Assembly: GCF_900115705.1 (NCBI RefSeq)
Contig: NZ_FOXL01000004.1
Span: 124,001-188,000, forward strand
Origin: Frateuria terrea
GTDB lineage: Bacteria > Pseudomonadota > Gammaproteobacteria > Xanthomonadales > Rhodanobacteraceae
Length of the DNA: 64,000 nucleotides
Reading direction: 5' to 3'
The notes under the pieces are model-generated. The model did not search any database. It saw only the letters and a list, made by a program, of their open reading frames with translations, and had not been told where the DNA came from. Shown one piece after another: positions 33,324 through 45,993 of the stretch; the stretch's first letter is position 1; the number at the start of each line of letters is the position of its first letter. Made by a program: the position numbers and the translations under genes.

Positions 33324-34534
33324 AGGTATTCGGCATGAAGCGGGCGATGATGGTGGCGCTGGTCGGTCTGGTCGCGCTGGCCGGTTGTCACAACGCCAAG
33401 AAGGAAAACGTCCAGCCGCCGACGCCGCTGGCCAAGGACTTCAAGCCCACCGTGCAGGTCACCCGGTTGTGGCGTGAGAGCATCGGCGACGGTGCCGAGG
33501 ATACGGGCGTGCGCCTGCGCCCGACGGTGGTCGACGGCGTGCTCTACGCCGACAGCAACGACGGCAAGCTGGTCGCGCTCGATGCCGCCACCGGCAAGAC
33601 GGTCTGGTCCAAGAGCTCGCGTACCCACGGCTGGTTCGGCTGGGGCGACAAGAAGCGCAAGGACGCCTCCTACGCCGGCGGCCCGGCGGTCAGCGGCGAT
33701 CTGCTCGCCGTGGGCACGCTCGACGGCCACGTCTATGGCGTCAACGCGAAGGACGGCAGCCCGCGCTGGGAAGCCACGATCAAGTCCGAGGTACTCGCCT
33801 CGCCGGTGATCGTGGGCGACCTGGTGGTGGTGCGTACCGGCGACGGCCGCGTCTACGGCCTGGATGCAGCCAGCGGCGAGCGCCGCTGGGTGTATGACCA
33901 GAGCGAAGTGCCCGTGCTCAGCCTGCGCGGCAACGGCCCGCTGCTGGTCGCCAACGGCGTGGTGTTCTTCGGCAGCGACGGCGGCAAGCTGGTCGCGCTG
34001 CGCCTGGACAACGGCGAGAAGCTGTGGGAGCAGAAGCTCGCCAACGGCGAAGGCCGCACCGAGATCGAGCGCCTGGACGATGCCGACGGCGCGATCCTGC
34101 TCGACGGCCGCACGCTCTACGGTGCCGCCTACCATGGCAACCTGGTCGGCATCGACGGTCCCACCGGCCGTCCGCTGTGGACACATCCGTTCTCCACCTA
34201 CACCTCGCTCGCCGCGAAGGGCAACGCGATCTACGCCGCGGACGAGGATTCGCAGGTGTGGGCATTCGACAAGAGCAGCGGCGCGGAGATGTGGAAGAAC
34301 GACAAGCTCAAGTACCGCTGGCTGACCGGTCCGGCGGTGCAGGGTGACTACGTGGTGGCTGGCGACATCGAAGGCTACGTGCACTGGCTGCAGACCGGCG
34401 ACGGCGCACTGGCCGCACGCGAGCGCCTTTCCAAGCATGCCATCCGCGCCCAACCGCTGGTGGTGGGCGACATCGTGTACGTCGAGGACGTGGAAGGCCA
34501 CATCGGCGCCTACCGCCTCGGCGGCGCGCGCTGA
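33320..34534 (+). CDS. bamB: Outer membrane assembly lipoprotein BamB
   Basis: 404 residues. The lipoprotein signal peptide ends VALAGC. The mature protein is a PQQ-type eight-blade beta-propeller: repeated blades such as LVALDAATGKTVW, VYGVNAKDGSPRW, VYGLDAASGERRW, LVALRLDNGEKLW, LVGIDGPTGRPLW and VWAFDKSSGAEMW. BamB is the scaffold subunit of the BAM complex that folds beta-barrel outer-membrane proteins. An in-frame ATG at 33335 (MKRAMMV) is an alternative start. Confidence 0.96.
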   Translation: MKVFGMKRAMMVALVGLVALAGCHNAKKENVQPPTPLAKDFKPTVQVTRLWRESIGDGAEDTGVRLRPTVVDGVLYADSNDGKLVALDAATGKTVWSKSSRTHGWFGWGDKKRKDASYAGGPAVSGDLLAVGTLDGHVYGVNAKDGSPRWEATIKSEVLASPVIVGDLVVVRTGDGRVYGLDAASGERRWVYDQSEVPVLSLRGNGPLLVANGVVFFGSDGGKLVALRLDNGEKLWEQKLANGEGRTEIERLDDADGAILLDGRTLYGAAYHGNLVGIDGPTGRPLWTHPFSTYTSLAAKGNAIYAADEDSQVWAFDKSSGAEMWKNDKLKYRWLTGPAVQGDYVVAGDIEGYVHWLQTGDGALAARERLSKHAIRAQPLVVGDIVYVEDVEGHIGAYRLGGAR

Positions 34535-34564
34535 CCGCCGCCGCTCAAGGAAAGATGTCCCGTC

Positions 34565-35965
34565 ATGCTGCCCGTCGTCGCCCTGGTCGGTCGTCCCAAC
34601 GTCGGTAAATCGACCCTCTTCAACGCACTGACGCGCAGCCGCGACGCCCTGGTGGCCGACATGCCGGGGGTGACCCGCGATCGCCACTACGGCGTGTGCC
34701 ACCTGGGCCCGCGCCCGTTCGTGGTGGTCGATACCGGCGGCCTCTCCGGCGTCGAGGAAGGCATCGACGCCCTCACCGCGCAGCAGGTACGCCTGGCGAT
34801 CGAAGAGGCGCAGGTGCTGGTGTTCGTGGTCGACGCGCGCGACGGCCTGCTGCCGCAGGACCAGGGCATTCTTGGCGAGCTGCGCCGTAGCGGCAAGCCG
34901 ATCCTTCTGGCGGTCAACAAGACCGATGGCCTGGAGGAGCAGGACGCCCTCGGTGAGTTCGCCCGTTTCGGCATCGCCGCGATGCTGCCGCTGTCGGCCG
35001 CGCACAACCGCGGCACGGACGACCTGATCGCCGCGGCGCTGCCGTTGCTGCCGCCGGACGAGGACGAATCGCAGCCGCACGTCGAGGACGACAGCATCCG
35101 CGTCGCCATCGTCGGCCGCCCGAATGCTGGCAAGTCCACCCTGATCAACCGCCTGCTCGGCGAGAACCGGCTGATCGTCTCCGACGTCGCCGGCACCACG
35201 CGCGACCCGATCCGCGTGCCGCTGGAGCGCGATGGCAAGCGCTACACGCTGATCGATACCGCCGGCGTACGGCGCCGCGCGCGTATCGACGAGGGCGTGG
35301 AGAAGTTCAGCGTCATCAAGACGCTGCAGTCAATGGCGGCCTCGCAGGTTGTCGTGCTGATGGTCGATGCGCGCGAGAACCTCGCCGACCAGGATCTCAC
35401 CCTGATCGGCCACGCGGTGGAAGAGGGCCGAGCGCTCGTCATCGCCGTCAACAAGTGGGACGGCATGGACGCCTACCAGCGGGAGCAGTGCCAGCGCACG
35501 CTCGAACGCAAGCTGGTGTTCGTCGACTGGGCCAAGACCGTATTCATCTCCGCGCTGCATGGTTCGGGGTTACGCGAGCTGATGCGCGCCGTAGTGCGTG
35601 CCCATGCCTCGGCCACGCTGGAACTGGGCTCGTCCGACCTCACCCGCACCTTGGAGAAGGCCTACGAGGCCTACCAGCCGCCACTGGTCCGTGGTCACGC
35701 GCCCAAGCTGCGCTTCGCGCATCCGGGCGGCTCCAATCCGCCGACCATCGTGATCCACGGCAGCCGCACCAAGCACATCGCGCCGGCGTACCGCCGCTAC
35801 CTCGAGAACTTCTTCCGCAAGCGCTACAAAATGGAAGGCACGCCGATCCGGATCGATTTCCGCGACGGCGACAACCCGTTCGCCGGCCGCAGGAACGTGC
35901 TCACCGAAGGCCAGCAGCGCAAGCGCCAGCGCATGATCCGCGAGATGAAGCGGCGCAAGAAGTAG
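34565..35965 (+). CDS. der: Ribosome biogenesis GTPase Der (EngA)
   Basis: 466 residues. Two tandem G domains: G1 GRPNVGKSTLFN near residues 8-19 with DTGG and NKTD, and a second GRPNAGKSTLINR near 182 with DTAG and NKWD. A C-terminal KH-like domain (GGSNPPTIVIHGSRTKHIAPAYRRYLENFFRKRYKMEGTPIRI) and basic tail follow. Essential GTPase for 50S subunit assembly. It lies 30 bases after bamB. Confidence 0.98.
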   Translation: MLPVVALVGRPNVGKSTLFNALTRSRDALVADMPGVTRDRHYGVCHLGPRPFVVVDTGGLSGVEEGIDALTAQQVRLAIEEAQVLVFVVDARDGLLPQDQGILGELRRSGKPILLAVNKTDGLEEQDALGEFARFGIAAMLPLSAAHNRGTDDLIAAALPLLPPDEDESQPHVEDDSIRVAIVGRPNAGKSTLINRLLGENRLIVSDVAGTTRDPIRVPLERDGKRYTLIDTAGVRRRARIDEGVEKFSVIKTLQSMAASQVVVLMVDARENLADQDLTLIGHAVEEGRALVIAVNKWDGMDAYQREQCQRTLERKLVFVDWAKTVFISALHGSGLRELMRAVVRAHASATLELGSSDLTRTLEKAYEAYQPPLVRGHAPKLRFAHPGGSNPPTIVIHGSRTKHIAPAYRRYLENFFRKRYKMEGTPIRIDFRDGDNPFAGRRNVLTEGQQRKRQRMIREMKRRKK

Positions 35966-36044
35966 CCTGTCCGGCTCTCGCGCATCCCACGAAAATGGAT
36001 CGCGTGTTGTTCGAGCCCACCGTGCGGCCCTGCAACGCGCAAGC

Positions 36045-36627
36045 CTAGGGTTGCATCACGTCCCCGGGCACCAGCGCATACACGGCAGCGTCCCTGGCCT
36101 CGTCGCGCACCCATAGACGATGCCTTGCGACCGTCTCGAATCGCGCGCCTGCCCGCTCCGCCGTACGCCGGCTCGCGCTGTTGTCCGGCAGGGCCACGAT
36201 TTCGATGCGCGCCAGCCCAAGCGTCCCGAATCCGAAGCGCGCGACCATGTTCGCTGCCTGCGCGGCGATGCCCTGGCCCTGCCGCGTCCGGCGGACCCAA
36301 GCCGAGCGCGGCACTACGGTGCATGCGGTTGCGCTGGTTCAGGCCCACGCTGCCGAGCAAGGCGCCGGTGTCGCGTGCGAACACGCCGAACGCGAAATGC
36401 TCCTCTGCCGCCCAACCCTCGCGGCAACGCCGGACCCAGGCCCGTGCCTCGTCCAGGTCATAGCCGGCATGGCACCAGGGCAGCCAGCGCCCGATGCTCT
36501 CAAGCGACTCGTGGATCGCCTCGTGCAAAGCCGGCGCATCGTCCTCGCGCCAACCGCGCAAGAGCAGAGGCCCTTCGGCAATTTCAAGGTCTGGCGGGAC
36601 AGGCATGGCGGTTCCGTTTGTGCGCAT
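36045..36627 (-). pseudogene. GNAT (RimJ/RimL-type) N-acetyltransferase with a frameshift
   Basis: The N-terminal half reads MRTNGTAMPVPPDLEIAEGPLLLRGWREDDAPALHEAIHESLESIGRWLPWCHAGYDLDEARAWV...FGVFARDTGALLGSVGLNQRNRMHRSAALG. The frame then changes (near 36300) and continues SAWVRRTRQGQGIAAQAANMVARFGFGTLGLARIEIVALPDNSASRRTAERAGARFE to the stop at 36045. The WVRRTRQGQGIA segment is the acetyl-CoA-binding loop. Two bases appear to be missing between GGC and TGGGTC where the family has a Tyr/Trp pair. It may be a true pseudogene or a sequencing error; everything else is intact. It is divergent from folD with about 50 bases between them. Confidence 0.78.
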
Positions 36628-36675
36628 CGGACAGCCCCGGGATAATAAGCGCCTTCGCAGAGCAGGCACGCACCG

Positions 36676-37524
36676 ATGACCGCACGCATCCTCGACGGCA
36701 AACGCATTGCGCAGGAACTGCTCGAGCGGGTGGCCCGGCGCGTCGCCGAGCGCAAGGCGCAGGGCCTGCCCGAACCGGGCCTGGCCGTCGTCCTGGTGGG
36801 CGAGGACGCCGCCTCGTCGGTGTATGTTCGCAACAAGCGCAAAGCCTGCCACCAGGTCGGCTTCCGCTCGTTCGATTACGACCTTCCCGCCACCACCACG
36901 CAGGCCGAACTGTTCGCGCTGATCGACCAGCTCAACGCCGACCCGGCCGTACACGGCATCCTGGTGCAGTCACCGCTGCCGCCGCACATCGACGAGGACG
37001 CGCTGGTCGACCGCATCGACGCCGGCAAGGACGTGGACGGTTTCCAGGCAGTGAACGTCGGCCGCCTGGCGTTGCGCCGCTTCGGGCTTCGCCCCTGCAC
37101 GCCCAAGGGCGTGATGACCCTGCTGGGGCACACCGACCGGCCGGTGCGCGGCCAGCACGCGGTGGTGGTCGGGGTGTCCAACCACGTCGGCCGTCCGCTG
37201 GCGCTGGAACTGCTGATCGCCGGCTGCACCACCACCTGCTGCCACCGTTTCACGCGTGACCTGGAATCGTTCGTGCGCCAGGCGGACATCGTGATCGTCG
37301 CGGTCGGCCGGCCGGGGCTGGTGAAGGGTGAATGGATCAAGCACGGCGCAGTGGTGATCGACGTCGGCATCAACCGGCTCGACGACGGTCGGCTGGTCGG
37401 CGACGTCGAGTTCGCTCCTGCGGCCGAGCGCGCCAGCTGGATTACGCCGGTGCCGGGCGGCGTCGGCCCGATGACGGTGGCGACGCTGATCGAGAACACG
37501 CTGGAGGCGGCTGAGGCGCGGTAG
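36676..37524 (+). CDS. folD: Bifunctional methylenetetrahydrofolate dehydrogenase/cyclohydrolase
   Basis: 282 residues, normal length. It interconverts 5,10-methylene-, methenyl- and 10-formyl-tetrahydrofolate using NADP. The catalytic Lys lies in [28 protein letters not shown] and the C-terminal [20 protein letters not shown] are signature segments, with the dinucleotide site [12 protein letters not shown] (most family members have GRSNIVG; the Ser-Asn-His form here is a minor variant). It feeds purine synthesis, which suits the following gua genes. Confidence 0.96.
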   Translation: MTARILDGKRIAQELLERVARRVAERKAQGLPEPGLAVVLVGEDAASSVYVRNKRKACHQVGFRSFDYDLPATTTQAELFALIDQLNADPAVHGILVQSPLPPHIDEDALVDRIDAGKDVDGFQAVNVGRLALRRFGLRPCTPKGVMTLLGHTDRPVRGQHAVVVGVSNHVGRPLALELLIAGCTTTCCHRFTRDLESFVRQADIVIVAVGRPGLVKGEWIKHGAVVIDVGINRLDDGRLVGDVEFAPAAERASWITPVPGGVGPMTVATLIENTLEAAEAR

Positions 37525-39208
<1,684 letters not shown>

Positions 39209-39213
39209 CACAC

Positions 39214-39240
39214 GGGGCCCATCGCGGGCCCCGACTTCTT
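39214..39240 (+). terminator. Possible weak terminator between guaB and guaA
   Basis: GGGGCCC-ATCGC-GGGCCCC gives a 7-bp GC stem, followed by only a broken T-run (CGACTTCTT). It may be an attenuating hairpin rather than a full terminator. Confidence 0.45.
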
Positions 39241-39343
39241 ATGGCGTCATGCCAGCGGCCGCAGCGCTGCCGCATCCACGGATATTCCGTTCCCGGGGAA
39301 TGACGCCGCCCGTTTCTGGACGCCAGCCACAGAGCACGGTCCG

Positions 39344-41429
<2,086 letters not shown>

Positions 41430-41496
41430 TGGCCCGGCTGCGCCTTGCCCTTGACGGTCGCCCTGAGCGAAGGCCGAAGTCGGACGGCCGGAAACC

Positions 41497-42309
41497 TCAC
41501 GCCAATAGAAACGCCAGCGCCTCCGCACACGGCTGCTCCACCTTCAGGCTGAGCAACGGATCGGCCCGCGTACGTCCCAGGTTCACAGCCGCCACCGGCT
41601 TGCCGGCGCGCGCCGCGGCGTGCACGAAGCGGTAGCCGGAAAAGACCATCAACGAGGATCCGGCCACCAGCATCGCGTCGGCCGCCTCCAATGCCTGCAT
41701 CGCGTCCATCACGCGCCCACGTGGCACGTTCTCGCCGAAGAACACCACGTCGGGCTTGAGCACGCCGCCACAGGCCGGACAGGGCGGAACGGCGAAGTCA
41801 TCGAAGTGCGCCGCTTCCAGGTCGGCGTCGCCATCGGGGGCCTCGGTCGCATCCAGCGCGACCCACGCGGGGTTGAGGCGTTCGAGTTCATGCTGGAACG
41901 CGTCGCGTGGAAAACGCCGCTCGCAATCCATACAACGCACCTGGTCCAGCCGTCCGTGCAGGTCGATCACCTGGCGACTGCCGGCGCGCTGGTGCAGGCC
42001 GTCCACGTTCTGCGTCACGAGCAGGGCGAGTCGGCCGCTCGCTTCGAGCCGCTGCAGCGCGTGGTGAGTGCCGTTGGGCCGGGCCTGGCCGAAATGCCGC
42101 CAGCCGACCAGGCTCCGCGCCCAATAGCGCCTGCGCGTGCGCTCTCCCCCCATGAACGCCTGAAAAGTCACCGGCGGCGTGCGCTTCCAGCCGCCGTCCG
42201 CGTCGCGATAGTCGGGAATGCCGGAGTCGGTGCTGCACCCGGCACCGGTGAGCACGAACAGGCGCGGGTGGGTGTCGATGAAGCGGGCGAGCGGAGTGGC
42301 GGGCTGCAT
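41497..42309 (-). CDS. NAD-dependent protein deacylase (sirtuin)
   Basis: About 270 residues. Sirtuin motifs are complete: NAD-binding TGAGCSTDSGIPDYR, TQNVDGLHQRAGS, catalytic His in DLHGRL, a zinc site from CMDC (about 130) and CPACGG (about 175), FGENVPRG, and AGSSLMVFSGY. It removes acetyl or other acyl groups from lysines, producing O-acetyl-ADP-ribose. ATG 42309 (MQPATPLARF) is chosen over the upstream frame. It is convergent with tadA; a short dispersed-repeat-like piece (CGCCCTGAGCG...GAAGTCG) lies between them. Confidence 0.93.
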   Translation of the reverse strand: MQPATPLARFIDTHPRLFVLTGAGCSTDSGIPDYRDADGGWKRTPPVTFQAFMGGERTRRRYWARSLVGWRHFGQARPNGTHHALQRLEASGRLALLVTQNVDGLHQRAGSRQVIDLHGRLDQVRCMDCERRFPRDAFQHELERLNPAWVALDATEAPDGDADLEAAHFDDFAVPPCPACGGVLKPDVVFFGENVPRGRVMDAMQALEAADAMLVAGSSLMVFSGYRFVHAAARAGKPVAAVNLGRTRADPLLSLKVEQPCAEALAFLLA

Positions 42310-42484
42310 GGGCGAAGTATGACTTCCCCGCGCCCGACTGCGCAGCAGCGCCGCCCGCATCGCGCGCTCGAAGCGAACTGTGAAGCGCGCTTTACGACTG
42401 TCTCATCTTTCCGTGACGGCGCCTTCAATGCCCCCCCACGAAGATGGCCGGGCTGCCGCAGTCCGCGCGGCCACGGGTGATGTG

Positions 42485-42700
42485 ATGAGCCAGTCCGACC
42501 GGACCCTGAGCACGATCAACGACAGAGATCCGTTCGCGATGCGGTACTGGTCCAAGCAGCTGCGCATCTCCGAACGTGACCTGCGCGAGGCGATCGCCGC
42601 GGTCGGCACCAGCACGCAGGCGGTACGCCAATACACCAACCGGCCGCAGGCCAGCCATTCAGCCAAGCCGCGTGGCGCCAGCCGCCGACGCAGCGACTGA
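42485..42700 (+). CDS. DUF3606 domain-containing protein
   Basis: 71 residues: MSQSDRTLSTINDRDPFAMRYWSKQLRISERDLREAIAAVGTSTQAVRQYT, then a basic tail (KPRGASRRRSD). The RYWxKxLxISExxLxEAIxxVGxS pattern is the DUF3606 family, small helical proteins of unknown role. Its stop (TGA in TGATGG) overlaps an ATG at 42700 that could extend the next frame, so it may be co-transcribed with the glucan cluster. Confidence 0.8.
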   Translation: MSQSDRTLSTINDRDPFAMRYWSKQLRISERDLREAIAAVGTSTQAVRQYTNRPQASHSAKPRGASRRRSD

Positions 42701-42810
42701 TGGCGCGGCGCAACGGGACAGCGGACGTGCCCGCCAGCTCTGGCACCGCTCGCCAACGCAAGCGCCGGTCCGGTACCGCGCCCCCATCATCTTTGCTCCC
42801 GGGAGACTCC

Positions 42811-45800
42811 ATGGCGGTACATGCGGCCGCGCCGCCCCGTATCCTCAGCCTGCCCGCCAGGCCAGACGCCGGCATGCGCACGTCCTGGTTCGAGCGTGCG
42901 GCCGAGCTCGGCTTCAGCCACGTGCTCGCGCCCGCGACGCTGCTCGACGAAGGCGTCGATGCGGTCGGCACCATGTCACGCATCTGCCATGACCACGGCC
43001 TGGGCCTGCTGCTCGACGTGGACGTGGCGCTGCCGTTGCCGGCGGATGCGCCCCTCCGGGCCGAGCATCCGGAGTGGTTCCAGGCGCTGCCGGACCTGGC
43101 GTCGCTGCCCGACCCGCGACGCCCTGCGGCCGAGGCCGGGGTGCGCTGGCGCCTGCATGACGACGGGGTCGCACCGGAGGCGCTGGCGTGGTGGTGCGAA
43201 CGTCTGCGCGATGCGCTGCAGGCCGGTCTGGCCGGGCTGCGGCTGCTGTCGCTGGATGCCGCGCCGGCGGCATGGTGGGCGCACCTGATCGACGGCCTGC
43301 ACGCAAAGGCGCCACGCGCACTGTTGCTCGGCTGGACGCAGGGATTGTCGCCAGCCGAGCTGGCACCGCTCGCCGGCATCGGCTTCGACTTCGCCTTCTG
43401 CTCGGCCGAGTGGTGGGATTTCCGCGCTGGCTGGCTGGCGCGCGAGCTGCGCCGCCTGGCCGAGGTCGCGCCGCCGCTCGCCTGCGCGGCGGCGCCTTTC
43501 GGCGACCCTGCCGCCGACCGCGGCTTTGGCGGGCGCGAACTGGCCCAGCACCGGCGCCGCGCCGCGTGGTTTGCAGGGTGCTGCGCCAGCGGCTGGCTGA
43601 TGCCGGCCGGCTTCGAACGCGACGAGGCGCGGGGCGTGGACCTGACGGTCGATATCCGCGCCATCAATGACTGGCTGCGCGGCCTCGGTGCGCAGTCGAG
43701 GCAACCGGTGGCCATCCACATCGACGATGCCTGGGTTGGCGTGCTGCGCCGCCAGGCCGAACGTGCGTGGGTGGCGCTCCTCAATGCCCGGCTGGACACC
43801 GCCACGGCGGTCGATCCGGGCGCCATCGCCGGCGGCGCTACCTGCACTTACGGCGACTGGACCGCGCCCGACGGCGCGCCTGTTGCCGGATCCATCGTGC
43901 TGGCCGCGGGCGAGGTACGCATCCTCGAGGGCACGCAGACCCGCCCGATTGCCACGCGCACCGGCGCGGCCGCCCACAAGCAGGCGCTGGCCGCGGCGAC
44001 GCAGGCGCCACGCATCGCCATCGAGGCCGTCACGCCGTGCGTTGACGACGGCCGCTTCGCAATCAAGCGCGTCGTCGGTGACGTGGTCACGGTGGAGGCC
44101 GACGTCTTCATGGACGGCCACGACAAGCTCGCCGTGGCCTTGCGCTGGCGCGCGCTGGACGAGAAGCAGTGGCACGAGCTGCGCATGGAGCCGCTCGGCA
44201 ACGACCGCTATCGGGGCCGCTTCACCCCCACCCGCATGGGCCGCCACGAGTACACCGTGCAGGCCTGGCGCGACGCGTACGCCAGCTATCGCCACGAAAT
44301 CGTCGCCAAGCATGACGCCGGCGTACCGATCGCGCTGGAGATGCGCGAAGGCCAGCACCTGGTCGAGCAGACCGCCGCAGGCACTTCCCCGGCCAGGCGC
44401 AAAGCGCTGCGTGCGCTGGCCAGCGCCCTGGCCAAGGCCGAGGACGATGAAAAGCGCTACCGACTGCTGATCGACCAAGCCACCGCCAAGGCAATGGCCG
44501 AGGGCGACTTGCGTGCATTCGCAGTGGAGCATCCGCCGCTGCGGCTGGAGGTGGACCGCCGTGCCGCGCAGTTCGCCAGCTGGTACGAGCTGTTTCCGCG
44601 CTCGATCACCGAACACCCCGAACGCCACGGCACGTTCGGCGATGTCATCGGACGCTTGCCCGCGATCCGCGAGATGGGCTTCGACGTGCTGTATTTCCCG
44701 CCGATCCATCCGATCGGCCGCGCCTTTCGCAAGGGCCGCAACAATACGCTGACGCCTGATGAACACGACCCCGGCAGTCCGTACGCGATCGGATCGGCCG
44801 AGGGCGGCCACACGGCGATCCACCCGGAGCTGGGAAGCATCGAAGACTTCCGCGCCCTGCGCGACGCGGCCCGCGCGCAGGGCCTGGAGCTGGCGCTGGA
44901 CTTCGCCATCCAGTGTTCGCCGGATCATCCCTGGCTCGCCGAGCATCCCGAATGGTTCGACTGGCGCCCCGACGGCAGCCTGCGCTATGCGGAGAACCCG
45001 CCGAAGAAATACCAGGACATCGTCAACGTCGATTTCTACGAGGAAGGTGCCATCCCGTCGCTGTGGCAGGCGCTGTGTGACGTGGTGCTGTACTGGGCGG
45101 GTGAGGGTGTGCGCACCTTCCGCGTGGACAACCCGCACACCAAGCCATTCCCGTTCTGGGAATGGATGATCGCGCGCGTGCGCAGCGAATATCCGGACGC
45201 GTTGTTCCTGTCCGAGGCGTTCACCCGGCCCAAGCCGATGTACCGCCTGGCCAAGCTCGGTTTCAGCCAGTCCTATACCTATTTCACCTGGCGGCACACC
45301 AAGCAGGAATTCACCGACTACCTCATCGAGCTGACGCAGGGGCCGCCGCGCGATTTCTTCCGCCCCAACTTCTTCGTCAACACGCCGGACATCAATCCGT
45401 ATTTCCTGCAGCAGTCCGGCCGCACCGGCTTCCTGATCCGCGCCGCGCTGGCGACCATGCTCTCCGGCCTGTGGGGCATGTACTCCGGATTCGAGCTGTG
45501 CGAGGCCGTGCCGATCCCGGGCAAGGAGGAATACCTCGACTCGGAGAAGTACGAGATCAAGCCGCGCGATTGGAACACGCCGGGCAACATCATTGCCGAG
45601 ATCACCCAGCTGAACGCGATCCGCCGCGAGCAGCCGGCGTTGCAGAGCCACTTGAACGTGCGTTTTCTTCGCGCCGACAACGAACAGGTGCTGTTCTTCG
45701 AGAAGACCGCGCCCGGCGGGCGCGACCGCGTACTGGTGGCGATCAACCTCGATCCCCACCATGCGCAGGCAGCCGACCTGCACCTGCCGCTCGACGACTG

Positions 45801-45933
45801 GAGCGTGGCCGAGGACGCGCCACTGACCGTCGAGGACCTGCTGCACGACGCCACGCTGACCTGGCGCGGCAGGCGCCAGCATGTATGGCTGGGGCAGGGC
45901 ATGCCGTACGCGATCTGGCGGGTGGAGGCCTGA
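42811..45933 (+). CDS. glgE: Maltose-1-phosphate maltosyltransferase GlgE with extra N-terminal GH13-like domain
   Basis: 1040 residues from ATG 42811, which has GGGAG before it (ATG 42700 is an alternative). Residues ~1-395 are an additional alpha-amylase-like domain (WFERAAELGFSHVL, HPEWFQALPDL, WTQGLS, FDFAFCSAEWWDFRAGWL) whose catalytic Asp/Glu positions look lost (GLRLLSLDAAPAAWW). Residues ~398-510 are the GlgE Ig-like N-domain (EADVFMDGHDKLAVALRWR). The catalytic barrel has nucleophile Asp773 in TFRVDNPHTKP and Glu802 in LFLSEAFTRPK. GlgE transfers maltosyl units from maltose-1-phosphate to growing alpha-1,4-glucan. The maltokinase that makes its donor is encoded next. Confidence 0.94.
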   Translation: MAVHAAAPPRILSLPARPDAGMRTSWFERAAELGFSHVLAPATLLDEGVDAVGTMSRICHDHGLGLLLDVDVALPLPADAPLRAEHPEWFQALPDLASLPDPRRPAAEAGVRWRLHDDGVAPEALAWWCERLRDALQAGLAGLRLLSLDAAPAAWWAHLIDGLHAKAPRALLLGWTQGLSPAELAPLAGIGFDFAFCSAEWWDFRAGWLARELRRLAEVAPPLACAAAPFGDPAADRGFGGRELAQHRRRAAWFAGCCASGWLMPAGFERDEARGVDLTVDIRAINDWLRGLGAQSRQPVAIHIDDAWVGVLRRQAERAWVALLNARLDTATAVDPGAIAGGATCTYGDWTAPDGAPVAGSIVLAAGEVRILEGTQTRPIATRTGAAAHKQALAAATQAPRIAIEAVTPCVDDGRFAIKRVVGDVVTVEADVFMDGHDKLAVALRWRALDEKQWHELRMEPLGNDRYRGRFTPTRMGRHEYTVQAWRDAYASYRHEIVAKHDAGVPIALEMREGQHLVEQTAAGTSPARRKALRALASALAKAEDDEKRYRLLIDQATAKAMAEGDLRAFAVEHPPLRLEVDRRAAQFASWYELFPRSITEHPERHGTFGDVIGRLPAIREMGFDVLYFPPIHPIGRAFRKGRNNTLTPDEHDPGSPYAIGSAEGGHTAIHPELGSIEDFRALRDAARAQGLELALDFAIQCSPDHPWLAEHPEWFDWRPDGSLRYAENPPKKYQDIVNVDFYEEGAIPSLWQALCDVVLYWAGEGVRTFRVDNPHTKPFPFWEWMIARVRSEYPDALFLSEAFTRPKPMYRLAKLGFSQSYTYFTWRHTKQEFTDYLIELTQGPPRDFFRPNFFVNTPDINPYFLQQSGRTGFLIRAALATMLSGLWGMYSGFELCEAVPIPGKEEYLDSEKYEIKPRDWNTPGNIIAEITQLNAIRREQPALQSHLNVRFLRADNEQVLFFEKTAPGGRDRVLVAINLDPHHAQAADLHLPLDDWSVAEDAPLTVEDLLHDATLTWRGRRQHVWLGQGMPYAIWRVEA

Positions 45934-45993
45934 CATGTCCCGTCCGGAGCACGCTCCCGCAACCGCACCTGCAAGGCACGGAAGGAGCCACGC

